A stretch of 64,000 bases of DNA from Niabella beijingensis (GTDB lineage: Bacteria; Bacteroidota; Bacteroidia; Chitinophagales; Chitinophagaceae). The position numbers were made by a program, and so were the translations under genes. The notes beneath the pieces are model-generated. The model was given only the letters and a program-made list of their open reading frames with translations. It ran no database searches and was not told the origin of the DNA. Location of the stretch: the NCBI RefSeq assembly GCF_020034665.1, contig NZ_JAIQDI010000002.1, positions 186,001-250,000 on the forward strand, read 5' to 3'. Below are positions 56,403 through 64,000 of this stretch, piece after piece (positions within the stretch are counted from its first letter, which is position 1; every line of letters starts with the position of its first letter).

Positions 56403-57278
56403 TTATTTTAAAAAACCGTTGAAGTAGTTTAAAAGGGTGGTTGTTTGCTCCATAAGACCCATATGCCCCTGTCCCGGTACAATGGCCAGTTGCGATTTTG
56501 GTGTTACTCCAAAATCGAGCACTACGTTACCGCCCAGCAGCTGGTAGGTCTTTATCAGCTCCAGTTTATCCAGGCCATCATTATCGCCGGAGATGATGAG
56601 CACGGGTGCTGTAATTTTTGCAATATTAGCATCGCCCAGGTTAAAGGGCTGCCCGGCAGAAGCGATCATCTGTTGCAGGAAGGGGATCCATTTTGTGGTA
56701 TCCGGTGCCACGGCATCGTACGCGGCTTTCATGGGCGAGTTGGCAAACAGCTCCGGCTTCATTTGTTTAAAGGCCGCGTTTATCTGGGGCAGCCAGCCCT
56801 CACTTTTATAAGTGGCAGAAATGATCACCAGTTTTTTTACGCGCTCAGGGTTTTGTATGGCAAACTGATAGGCCACAGCCCCGCCAAAGCTGTAACCGGC
56901 CACATCTGCACTGTCGATATGGAGATAATCCATTACGCCGGCTACATCACCTGCCAGGGTGGCGTGCGATAATTTCCGGTCGGAGTACGGCGTGTGCCCG
57001 TGCCCCTGCAGTTCAATGGCAATAACCTTGCGGGTCTTTGACAGCTCGGGGATCAGCTGGCCCCAGTTGAGATCGATGGTCATAAAAGCACCATGTAGTA
57101 ATACCAGGGGCTGGCCCTGGCCATAAACCTTGTAATAAACTTTGAAATCCTTGAGGGGGGCATAACCACTGTCCGCAGGAGCGGGTTGCTGCGCGTTAGA
57201 AGAAGATGCGGTAAGCATAAAGATGGTAATTAAAAGTATTGTATTGAAAAGATGACGCTTGTCGAATAACTGTTTCAT
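56403..57278 (-). CDS. Exported alpha/beta-fold hydrolase
   Basis: A 291-residue protein with a signal peptide (TILLITIFMLTASSSNAQ). It has a canonical alpha/beta hydrolase core: the oxyanion region LVLLHGAFMT, the nucleophile elbow AGYSFGG (about S130), the acid in LIISGDNDG, and the His in PGQGHMG. The substrate could be an ester or lactone; nothing specific can be read. It converges on locus B and is separated from it by 128 bp, so it is probably not part of the PUL operon. Confidence 0.88.
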   Translation of the reverse strand: MKQLFDKRHLFNTILLITIFMLTASSSNAQQPAPADSGYAPLKDFKVYYKVYGQGQPLVLLHGAFMTIDLNWGQLIPELSKTRKVIAIELQGHGHTPYSDRKLSHATLAGDVAGVMDYLHIDSADVAGYSFGGAVAYQFAIQNPERVKKLVIISATYKSEGWLPQINAAFKQMKPELFANSPMKAAYDAVAPDTTKWIPFLQQMIASAGQPFNLGDANIAKITAPVLIISGDNDGLDKLELIKTYQLLGGNVVLDFGVTPKSQLAIVPGQGHMGLMEQTTTLLNYFNGFLK

Positions 57279-57623
57279 AACGCCTGTTTAATGGTAGTGC
57301 GAATGTTTATTGACAATACAAAGATGCACCGCATTTAAGAACCGGGCAGTGTATAAAAGCGACAAATTTGGGGGTGAATATTACCGGGACTGTTTTGTTT
57401 GTCCGGGCGGAAGGGCCAGAGTAGCGATTGGGCTGCAACGGGCAGACTCCTGCTGAAAAAAATGATACGTGGCCTTGTGCGGCCTCCGGGGGAATAGCCG
57501 GTTGACTGCCAGAGGAAAATGCCCGGCCGGTAAATTTTATATAGTTATAAAAAAGGAATAAATTAGCAATACCAGTACGGGAGGCGATCGGCTCCGTTAA
57601 ATACCTATATAAAAATAAATACG
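57279..57623. other. Gap between divergent hydrolase and aminotransferase
   Basis: 345 bp with no gene. It must contain promoters for both flanking, divergent genes, but I found no convincing TAnnTTTG box. The 16-bp word AAAATGCCCGGCCGGT at 57516-57531 recurs at 59017-59032. Confidence 0.5.
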
Positions 57624-58730
57624 ATGCAAACAAACAGGCGAAATTGGTTACGGCAAATCGGTTTTGTAACAGCTGGCCTGAGCATGGCCCCTTTTAAAAC
57701 CTTTGCATTGCCGGTCTCCATTGCTCAGGCAGTTGATACGGCAGCCGGCAACCCCATCCGCTTAAGCTCTAATGAAAATCCTTACGGACCCTGCCCGCTG
57801 GCGCGGAAAGCAATGGCAGAGGGCATTAACAGCAGCAACCGGTATAACTGGGGTACAGCGGAGCAGCTAATGGCAGCACTGGCCAAAAAAGAGGGCGTAA
57901 CAGAAGATAATATTTTGATAGGCGCAGGATCCACGGTGATCCTGGACCTGATCGTTCAGTGGCTTGCTTTTAAAAAAGGGAATTTTATTGTAGGGCATCC
58001 TTCGTATATCAACTGGACAAAAAGAGCAGAAAAGCTGGGACTAAAAAAGATTGCCGTTCCGGTAACGCCCGGAAAAGAACTTTCCCTGGCAGCTATGCTG
58101 TCGGCAATTGATGCGGATACCCGCATGATTTACGTATGCAATCCCAACAACCCTACCGGAACCTTTTGCGAACACAAGGCGCTTATCGATTTTATTAAAG
58201 CTGCAACAGAAAAGGCAATGGTGGTGGTGGATGAGGCGTACATTGATTTTACAGATCAGCCTTCGGTAAGTCATCTTATTGCGGATAACAAAAACCTGGT
58301 GGTGGTAAAAACCTTTTCCAAGATATATGGCCTGGCAGGTGCAAGAACGGGCTATGCGATTGCCCATAAGGATACCATTAACCAGATTGCTGAGCTGCAA
58401 ACATGGGCGAACGGAGATGTAAGTGTGGTTTCAAGAGCGGCGGCGCTGGCCTCTCTGGCCGACGTTGATTTTGTAAAACAATGCCATGCCAAAAATACAG
58501 CAGCGAGAAATTATACCATGGAACAGCTGACCCGGCTGGGCATGCGTTGTATTCCTTCTGTTACAAACTTTATTTATTTTTCCCTGGCGGACTATAAAAA
58601 GGATTTTTTTGATGTGCTTAAGAGCAATAATATAGAAGGCACGTTTATTTATGAAGAGGAGGGTCAATGGACGCGGATTACAGTGGGCACTATGGATGAA
58701 ATGCGGCAGCTGATAAAGGTGCTTCAATAA
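57624..58730 (+). CDS. Tat-exported HisC-like aminotransferase
   Basis: A 368-residue fold-type I PLP enzyme of the histidinol-phosphate aminotransferase group. Core motifs are RLSSNENPYGPCP, YNWGTAEQLMAALAKKEGV, LIGAGSTVIL, CNPNNPTGTF, VVVDEAYIDF, and the PLP lysine in TFSKIYGLAGARTGYA (about K233). The N-terminus is unusual: NRRNWLRQIGFVTAGLSMAP is a twin-arginine signal with a weakly hydrophobic stretch, and a clean enzyme domain begins at about residue 45. The protein is therefore probably exported folded with its PLP bound. Its substrate is unknown, and there are no his genes nearby. It may act on an extracellular amino acid or amino sugar. Confidence 0.88.
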   Translation: MQTNRRNWLRQIGFVTAGLSMAPFKTFALPVSIAQAVDTAAGNPIRLSSNENPYGPCPLARKAMAEGINSSNRYNWGTAEQLMAALAKKEGVTEDNILIGAGSTVILDLIVQWLAFKKGNFIVGHPSYINWTKRAEKLGLKKIAVPVTPGKELSLAAMLSAIDADTRMIYVCNPNNPTGTFCEHKALIDFIKAATEKAMVVVDEAYIDFTDQPSVSHLIADNKNLVVVKTFSKIYGLAGARTGYAIAHKDTINQIAELQTWANGDVSVVSRAAALASLADVDFVKQCHAKNTAARNYTMEQLTRLGMRCIPSVTNFIYFSLADYKKDFFDVLKSNNIEGTFIYEEEGQWTRITVGTMDEMRQLIKVLQ

Positions 58731-59054
58731 ACTCCATCAGCCGGAACCCGTAACAAAATCAATCAAAAAACTGTAATCATCTTTACCAAACAGCTGATGC
58801 CGAATGTCTTTCAGGGAGCAGCTGTTTTCCGCCGGCTGCCTGTGTAAGTACCGGAATGCCCTGCAGGCTACCGGCTGCCGATACGCTCCTTCCGGGGGTA
58901 CAGGAACGGGGTAACGGTTAAAAAAGGGGAGTATTTAGCAAATAAGGTGTACAATTGCCGGGGTCTTTTGGGGTTATTTTGAAGAAAAAAGACAGGAATG
59001 AAATACCGGCCCGGCCAAAATGCCCGGCCGGTGTGTAATAAATTGGTTGTGCAT
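58731..59054. other. Gap before locus C
   Basis: 324 bp without a gene. It contains GC-rich inverted repeats, including the hairpin at 59005-59032 (7-bp stem ACCGGCC/GGCCGGT with an inner GGC/GCC) ending 22 bp before the sigma-factor ATG. The hairpin's right half contains the word repeated from 57516. Confidence 0.5.
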
Positions 59055-59645
59055 ATGGATGACAGGATAAAGGACTGGCTGGAACAGGCTGCCGCAAATG
59101 ATTGCCATGAAGCTTTCGAAAAACTATACCTTCATTTTGCCCCAGGGATGCAGGTGTTTGCCGTATCCCTCGCAGGCGATAAGGAAGTGGCGCTGGACCT
59201 GGTGCAGGATCTTTTTGTAAACCTGTGGACGAACCGCAAAAACCTGGCAGCCATTGGCCATCCTGCCAACTACCTTTACCGCGCATTAAAGAACAATGCA
59301 GTCCATTATCTTAAATCGCGTAAGCGCCTGGCACCGCTGGCAACTGAAGAAAACGAACGCATTTCCTTTAGCGCTGAAAATCCGGAAACAGGTATTATGG
59401 CCAAAGAGACAACGCTGTTGCTGGAAGCAACCATTAATGCGCTGCCGTATAAATGCCGCCTGGTTTTCCGGCTGATAAAGGAAGACGGCCTCCGCTATAA
59501 GGATGTGGCACACTTGCTGGATATTTCGGTTAAAACCGTGGAAGCGCATATGCGGCTGGCTTACAGCAGGATTGTGGAATGCCTGGAGGCGGCGCTGCCG
59601 CAACAGATAGAGCGCTACAAACCGGGAAAACGTTCGGGTATGTAA
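59055..59645 (+). CDS. ECF RNA polymerase sigma factor (locus C)
   Basis: A 196-residue ECF sigma factor. The frame extends back to 58998, but ATG 59055 (MDDRIKDWLEQ) gives the normal length. Region 2 includes FEKLYLHFAPGM and ALDLVQDLFVNLWTNR; region 4 includes YKDVAHLLDISVKTVEAHM. The gene is followed, after a 400-bp gap, by a fecR gene and a susC with STN domain, i.e. the same circuit as locus A. The wide gap between sigma and anti-sigma genes suggests a separate promoter for fecR. It is only distantly similar to the locus A sigma factor, so the two probably recognise different promoters. Confidence 0.93.
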   Translation: MDDRIKDWLEQAAANDCHEAFEKLYLHFAPGMQVFAVSLAGDKEVALDLVQDLFVNLWTNRKNLAAIGHPANYLYRALKNNAVHYLKSRKRLAPLATEENERISFSAENPETGIMAKETTLLLEATINALPYKCRLVFRLIKEDGLRYKDVAHLLDISVKTVEAHMRLAYSRIVECLEAALPQQIERYKPGKRSGM

Positions 59646-60045
59646 ATGGGGTACAAGCTGTGAGACACCATAGGGCCTGCGCGCCAGGGACTTTTCTGTA
59701 ACAACCGCAGTGTTCAACAGCTTAAAATCCCTTCGGCTCCGTTACATTCTGCTCAGCGGGATGAGCAATCATTATGCTTCCGTTATGTGGGTATAGTAAC
59801 GTGCGTTTCTTTCGTCATGCTGTCCCGGTCGATCTTACCGTGTGGACGCAACCAATCCTTGTTTAAGCTATGCAGTATTGTTGCAGCAACAACGCTTTTC
59901 AATATACGATGGCGGTAGCCCGGAGAGTTTCAATTTGAATAGCCTTTGTCAGGCTAACCGCACCATTTTAAAAATTTTTCAGATTTTTTTTTAATAACTA
60001 AGGGTTTTTAGCCTCCGGATACTCTTACCCATAAGTGCAGTCTTT
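59646..60045. other. Gap between sigma factor and fecR in locus C
   Basis: 400 bp with no gene. The last ~100 bp are T-rich (a run of nine T at 59984-59992) and lead into AAGGGTTTTTAGCC (60000 onward), then ACTCTTA 20 bp further on. Position and shape resemble the candidate sigma promoter before fecR of locus A, but the sequence differs, as expected for a different sigma factor. Confidence 0.4.
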
Positions 60046-61077
60046 ATGGAACGGACCCGGTTTATTGAATTGGTAAGAAAAAAGGAAAGCGGCGAGATAA
60101 CGCTGCTGGAACAAAAGGAGCTGAATGAGGCCCTCGCAGCAAATGAATCTTATGCGGCCATCCTGCGGTCGCTGAAAGTGCTTTCCGGCGCGGATCCGTT
60201 GTTTAACCGGGAGGCAACGGCCACAAATCAAGCAGCATTAAAAAAACTGCGGGAACGGATCCGCCAGACCGGACAGCAGGGCCGGACCTTCCCGATCTCC
60301 GCGCGGTGGGTGGCTGCCGCGGCCGTGATCATTGTGCTTGCCACAGGGGGATTGCTGTACCATTTTACAGGCCGTCCGCATCAACAGGAGGCCTCCAATG
60401 TGGTGGCAACGGAAAAGGGCTCCCGCACCAACCTCATCCTGCCGGACGGCAGCAAAGTATGGGTAAATGCCGATACCCGGCTTACGTATGATCATAGCTT
60501 TGGTGTGGAAACAAGATCCGTGTATCTGACAGGTGAAGCCTATTTTGAAGTGGCGAAAGATAAAGCACACCCTTTTATTGTGCATACGCAATTGATGGAT
60601 GTAAAGGCTGTTGGAACGGCTTTTAACGTACGTTCTTACAAGGATGAAACCAATGCCCAGGCCACCCTGATGGAAGGGGTGGTGGAAGTGGCGTTCAAAC
60701 AAAAGGAAACGGGGAAGATCCTGCTGAAGCCGATGGAAAAAGTGATCGTGCGGAGCCCGGCCGCCACCGCTGCTGACAGGGACGTTCCGGAGATCGCGGT
60801 GGTAAAAGTAAATTATGATTCAGCGGAAGCCGCAGCGCCTGAAACCCGCTGGCTGAAGAACCGGCTGGTATTTGGCCAGGAGCGGCTGGAGACGATCATA
60901 AAAACGCTGGAGCGGCATTATGGCTGTACCATCCGCGTGCAGGATACCGGGTTGCTGAACCGCAGGCTCAGCGGTATCTTTCAGGATGAAAGTCTTACCG
61001 AAGTATTGGAAACCTTCCGTCTTGCTGCCGGTATAAAATATACGATCGATAAAAATAACGTGTTGCTTTATAAATAA
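60046..61077 (+). CDS. FecR-family anti-sigma factor (locus C)
   Basis: A 343-residue single-pass inner-membrane protein. The cytoplasmic N-terminus (~80 residues) would bind the sigma factor, the membrane helix is at about 86-104 (WVAAAAVIIVLATGGLLY), and the periplasmic FecR domain contains TNLILPDGSKVWVNADTRL, YLTGEAYFEVAKDKAHPFIVHT and VKAVGTAFNVR. The C-terminal DUF4974/STN-like module is ERLETIIKTLERHYGC and SLTEVLETFRLAAGIKYTI. It should relay a signal from the SusC starting at 61216. Length and domain order are ordinary. Confidence 0.93.
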   Translation: MERTRFIELVRKKESGEITLLEQKELNEALAANESYAAILRSLKVLSGADPLFNREATATNQAALKKLRERIRQTGQQGRTFPISARWVAAAAVIIVLATGGLLYHFTGRPHQQEASNVVATEKGSRTNLILPDGSKVWVNADTRLTYDHSFGVETRSVYLTGEAYFEVAKDKAHPFIVHTQLMDVKAVGTAFNVRSYKDETNAQATLMEGVVEVAFKQKETGKILLKPMEKVIVRSPAATAADRDVPEIAVVKVNYDSAEAAAPETRWLKNRLVFGQERLETIIKTLERHYGCTIRVQDTGLLNRRLSGIFQDESLTEVLETFRLAAGIKYTIDKNNVLLYK

Positions 61078-61124
61078 CCCTTAAACGATCCCATATGAAG
61101 AAAGAAACATAATGTATAAAAGAA

Positions 61125-61153
61125 GGCGGAAAATGCTCGTAACACTTTCCGCC
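61125..61153 (+). other. Strong hairpin upstream of locus C susC
   Basis: Perfect 8-bp stem GGCGGAAA/TTTCCGCC with a 13-nt loop, 62 bp before the susC ATG in the 138-bp gap after fecR. There is no T-tract after it (CGGATAAGG), so it is more likely a leader structure or attenuating element than a full terminator. Confidence 0.5.
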
Positions 61154-61215
61154 GGATAAGGACAGAAATAATTGCCTGGACAGCAATATTCCATCACTTT
61201 AATCATTACAAAAAT

Positions 61216-64000
61216 ATGAAAATTAAAGATTGCCCTGCCATGCGGGATGGGGTGCAATTAATTATCAAATACCTGTTGATAATGAAGCTTGTCGTCTTTA
61301 TCGTCCTGCTGACTTCCAGTCAGGCGATCGCCATCGATACTTTTGCCCAGGAAAGGATCAGTTTAAAACAAAACAACATTGCCATTACTGCTGTTTTACA
61401 GGGAATCGAAGAAAAATATGATTACCGTTTTGTTTACAGCGACAGTGTGGCACTGAGTAAGCAGCGGATTGATGTGTATGCAAAAAATGCTACCATCGAT
61501 GAGGTGATGCAGCAGCTGCTGCTGACCACCGCCTTCTCGTATAAAAAAATGAACAAGGGGCTGATCGTGATCATCGGCAATGAGCCGGAACGGGCCGCCG
61601 TGCCCGTAAAGGCAACCGTGGTGGACGAAGCCGGTACGCCCCTGCCGGATGTTAATATTGTTGAAAAAGGTACCACCAACGGCACGGTTACCAAAGATGA
61701 TGGCAGTTTTCTCATCAATGTAAAAGATGAGCAGGCCATACTGGTAATCTCTGCGGTGGGCTATGCCACAAAAGAAGTACCGTCCAGTCAGCTGACGGCT
61801 ACCATTGTGCTGGAACGCGCCGAGGGCAAGATGGATGAAGTGATCGTAGTGGGTTATGGCACACAAAAAAAGGTAAACCTTACAGGTGCAGTGTCCACGA
61901 TCTCCGGTCAGGAGCTGGTAAAACGTCCGGCGGCCAACAGCTCCCTGCTGTTACAAGGGAAAGTGCCGGGCTTGCAGGTGGTGCAGAACTCGGCGCAGCC
62001 GGGACTGGAAAATCCCTCCATCCAGATCCACGGTGTGGGTACCTTCAGTGCCGCGGGTAATAACCCCCTGGTGCTGATCGACGGGATACCGGGTTCTCTC
62101 ACCAATATCAATCCCAATGCCATTGAAACTATTTCTGTGTTAAAGGACGCCGCTTCTGCTGCTATTTACGGGGTGCAGGCGGCCAATGGAGTGATACTGG
62201 TGACCACAAAGGCCGGTACCAAAGGCCGGCTGAATGTGGATTATTCCTACAACTGGGGGTTGCAAAAACCGTTGGGTGTGCCAAAGCTGATCTGGAACTC
62301 GGTGGAGTTTATGGAGCTCAGCAATGAGGGCATCAACCGCACCGGACAGAACCTAAGTAAACTCTATTCGCAGGCACAGATCGATGCCTACCGCAATGGT
62401 AACGGATCTGCGCAGTATCCCAATACGGACTGGACCGAACTGATGTTTAAAAATGCGCCGATACAGCAGCATTACCTGAGTGTGAACGGAGGAGAGGGCA
62501 GGACAACATACAATTTCGGCCTGGGCTACCTGGACCAGGACGGGATCCTGATAAAAACCGGCTATAAACGCTACAATGCCCAGTTCAATTTCCGCACCCA
62601 GATGAGCAAGGTGATCAGCTTTGGCAGTAATATCAGCTTTATGCAGGGCAACCGAATGGATCCCTTCAGCAATACCGAGAACCTGGTGCTGAGCATTTAT
62701 GCCCAGCATCCGCTGTGGTCGCCCTACCTGCCCGATGGCAGCGGCCGGGTAACCAGCAAGGCCTACGATTTTGAAACTACCAACCAGAACGCCTATGCCG
62801 TAATGCAGACGAGCAAGGACTACAACAAGGCATACAGTGTAATGGCCAATAGCTATATTGATGTGAACATTGCAAAAGGGCTGAAGGCGCAGGTAAAGGG
62901 CGGGGTAACCTATAATACCGATAAACAGACGCGGCAGAATATACCGTTGCCTACCTTCCTGTTTCAGCCGGATGTCAGCGGGGTTTATGCGCCACAGCAA
63001 AACTACCTGGGTACCTATATAACGCTTACAAAGACCCAGCAGGAAGACATTCATTATACCTTTTATTCCACCCTTACCTACGACCGGGTGTTTAATGATG
63101 TGCACCACTTTACGGCACTGGGCGGATACAGCCAGGAGAATTTTAATTATGAGCAGCTGGCCGGTTTCCGCAGGGATTTCCCTTCAGAGAACCTGCCGGC
63201 GCTGAATGCCGGAGGCACTGATGCACAAACCACCAATGGCTACGGCTATGAATGGGCATTGAAGTCGTTCTTCGGCAGATTGAACTATGCCTTCGACAGC
63301 CGGTACCTGCTGGAGGTAAGTCTGCGGGAGGATGGATCTTCACGGTTCCGCGAAGGAAAACGCTGGGGTGCCTTTCCTTCCATGTCTGCCGGATGGCGGA
63401 TATCGCAGGAGAATTTTATGAAGGGGATCAGCTGGCTTTCCAACCTGAAGATCCGGGGCTCCTGGGGGCGGCTGGGTAACCAGAATATTGGTAACTATCC
63501 TTATCAGAACCTGCTGGATAATGGTATCTACATTTATGATAAAGTGGCTACCGGCGTGCTGAACGCCAATCTTGCCGACTCAAACATCACCTGGGAAACA
63601 ACGACGGCTGCCGGCATCGGGCTGGATTTTTCGTTGTTCAATAGTAAACTCTCCGGTACATTCGATTACTTCTCCAAGCAAACCAAAAACATCCTCCGGA
63701 TAGCGCAGGTGCCGGCCTTTGTGGGTATGGGGGCACCTACCATTAATTCCGGTGCCATGGAGAACAAAGGGTTTGAGTTCAGTCTGGATTACAAGGACCG
63801 CTTTGGTGATGTGGATTTTTTTGCAGGTGCCAATTATTATACCTATAAGAACCGCGTTACCAAATTGGGCGCAGAGGAGATACAGAACAATAAGCTGCGG
63901 AGAGAGGGGCTGCCCTGGAACTCCTGGTATATGTGGCAATGGACAGGCGTGTTTCAGAACCAGGCACAGATCGATGCCGCACCCAAACAGCAGTATACGC
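61216..64000 (+). CDS. SusC/RagA-type TonB-dependent transporter with STN domain, 5' part (locus C)
   Basis: The frame from ATG 61216 stays open to the last base of the window (about 928 codons), so the 3' end is missing. Features: long N-terminal leader with a hydrophobic core (KLVVFIVLLTSSQAIAIDTFAQ); STN domain at about 47-118 (NNIAITAVLQGIEEKYDYRFVYS); carboxypeptidase-regulatory-like domain (VVDEAGTPLPDVNIVEKG); TonB-box region DEVIVVGYGTQKKVNLTGAV; plug (IDGIPGSLTNINPNAIETIS; DAASAAIYGVQAANGVILVTT); and barrel strands up to WNSWYMWQWTGVFQN. The STN domain links it to the FecR/sigma pair upstream. A susD gene should follow outside the window. ATG 61240 or 61282 could also be the start. 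Confidence 0.95.
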   Translation, partial: MKIKDCPAMRDGVQLIIKYLLIMKLVVFIVLLTSSQAIAIDTFAQERISLKQNNIAITAVLQGIEEKYDYRFVYSDSVALSKQRIDVYAKNATIDEVMQQLLLTTAFSYKKMNKGLIVIIGNEPERAAVPVKATVVDEAGTPLPDVNIVEKGTTNGTVTKDDGSFLINVKDEQAILVISAVGYATKEVPSSQLTATIVLERAEGKMDEVIVVGYGTQKKVNLTGAVSTISGQELVKRPAANSSLLLQGKVPGLQVVQNSAQPGLENPSIQIHGVGTFSAAGNNPLVLIDGIPGSLTNINPNAIETISVLKDAASAAIYGVQAANGVILVTTKAGTKGRLNVDYSYNWGLQKPLGVPKLIWNSVEFMELSNEGINRTGQNLSKLYSQAQIDAYRNGNGSAQYPNTDWTELMFKNAPIQQHYLSVNGGEGRTTYNFGLGYLDQDGILIKTGYKRYNAQFNFRTQMSKVISFGSNISFMQGNRMDPFSNTENLVLSIYAQHPLWSPYLPDGSGRVTSKAYDFETTNQNAYAVMQTSKDYNKAYSVMANSYIDVNIAKGLKAQVKGGVTYNTDKQTRQNIPLPTFLFQPDVSGVYAPQQNYLGTYITLTKTQQEDIHYTFYSTLTYDRVFNDVHHFTALGGYSQENFNYEQLAGFRRDFPSENLPALNAGGTDAQTTNGYGYEWALKSFFGRLNYAFDSRYLLEVSLREDGSSRFREGKRWGAFPSMSAGWRISQENFMKGISWLSNLKIRGSWGRLGNQNIGNYPYQNLLDNGIYIYDKVATGVLNANLADSNITWETTTAAGIGLDFSLFNSKLSGTFDYFSKQTKNILRIAQVPAFVGMGAPTINSGAMENKGFEFSLDYKDRFGDVDFFAGANYYTYKNRVTKLGAEEIQNNKLRREGLPWNSWYMWQWTGVFQNQAQIDAAPKQQYT

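Noticed and set aside
61396..61866. 156-codon minus-strand ORF over susC of locus C
   Set aside because: It is antisense to a continuous susC frame with STN and plug motifs.

Overview
The window is chromosomal DNA of a Bacteroidota bacterium, most likely of the Chitinophagaceae type (taxonomy is inferred). The evidence is three SusC/SusD-type outer-membrane glycan uptake loci, ECF-sigma/FecR pairs, a type III glutamine synthetase, many Sec and lipoprotein signals, starts without Shine-Dalgarno sequences, and TAnnTTTG -7 promoter elements. I saw no rRNA, tRNA, transposase, phage gene or CRISPR array.

Layout. (1) 1-663: the 3' end of a DUF4249-type outer-membrane-associated protein. (2) 1550-11770, locus A: ECF sigma factor, FecR anti-sigma factor, beta-helix lipoprotein, SusC with an N-terminal STN signalling domain, SusD, and an IPT/NHL-repeat lipoprotein. 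A shared two-block motif precedes fecR, the beta-helix gene and susC and looks like the promoter of the locus's own sigma factor. (3) 11876-24499: housekeeping genes glnN(-), an unknown polytopic membrane protein(-), purL, proC, pyrG, yidC and dnaX(-). (4) 24580-56274, locus B: a large saccharolytic PUL. A GH28-like gene and an AraC regulator read leftward, and SusC/SusD, two surface lipoproteins, GH2, GH95, GH31, a PF05426 lyase, GH29, GH88, a jelly-roll lyase, PL6, a second GH29, GH28 and an unknown beta-helix protein read rightward. A 1.8-kb non-coding island made largely of about 217-bp tandem repeats splits it. (5) 56403-58730: an alpha/beta hydrolase(-) and a Tat-exported HisC-like aminotransferase. 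(6) 59055-64000, locus C: ECF sigma factor, FecR, and a SusC with STN domain that runs off the window.

How the genes fit together. Locus B reads as a complete degradation route for an acidic, fucosylated, galactose-containing heteropolysaccharide. Three lyase folds would cut uronic-acid linkages, GH88 would remove the resulting unsaturated uronate, and GH95 plus two GH29 enzymes would remove fucose. GH2, GH31 and GH28 would trim galactose, an alpha-linked hexose or xylose, and galacturonate. SusC/SusD and the lipoproteins would capture and import oligosaccharides under AraC control. Loci A and C instead use sigma/anti-sigma signalling through the STN domains of their SusC proteins. Substrates are inferred from family membership only.

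The most interesting non-coding signals are the three-site ECF-promoter-like motif in locus A, the tandem-repeat island, and a family of short hairpins with covarying stems placed between the CAZyme genes of locus B.
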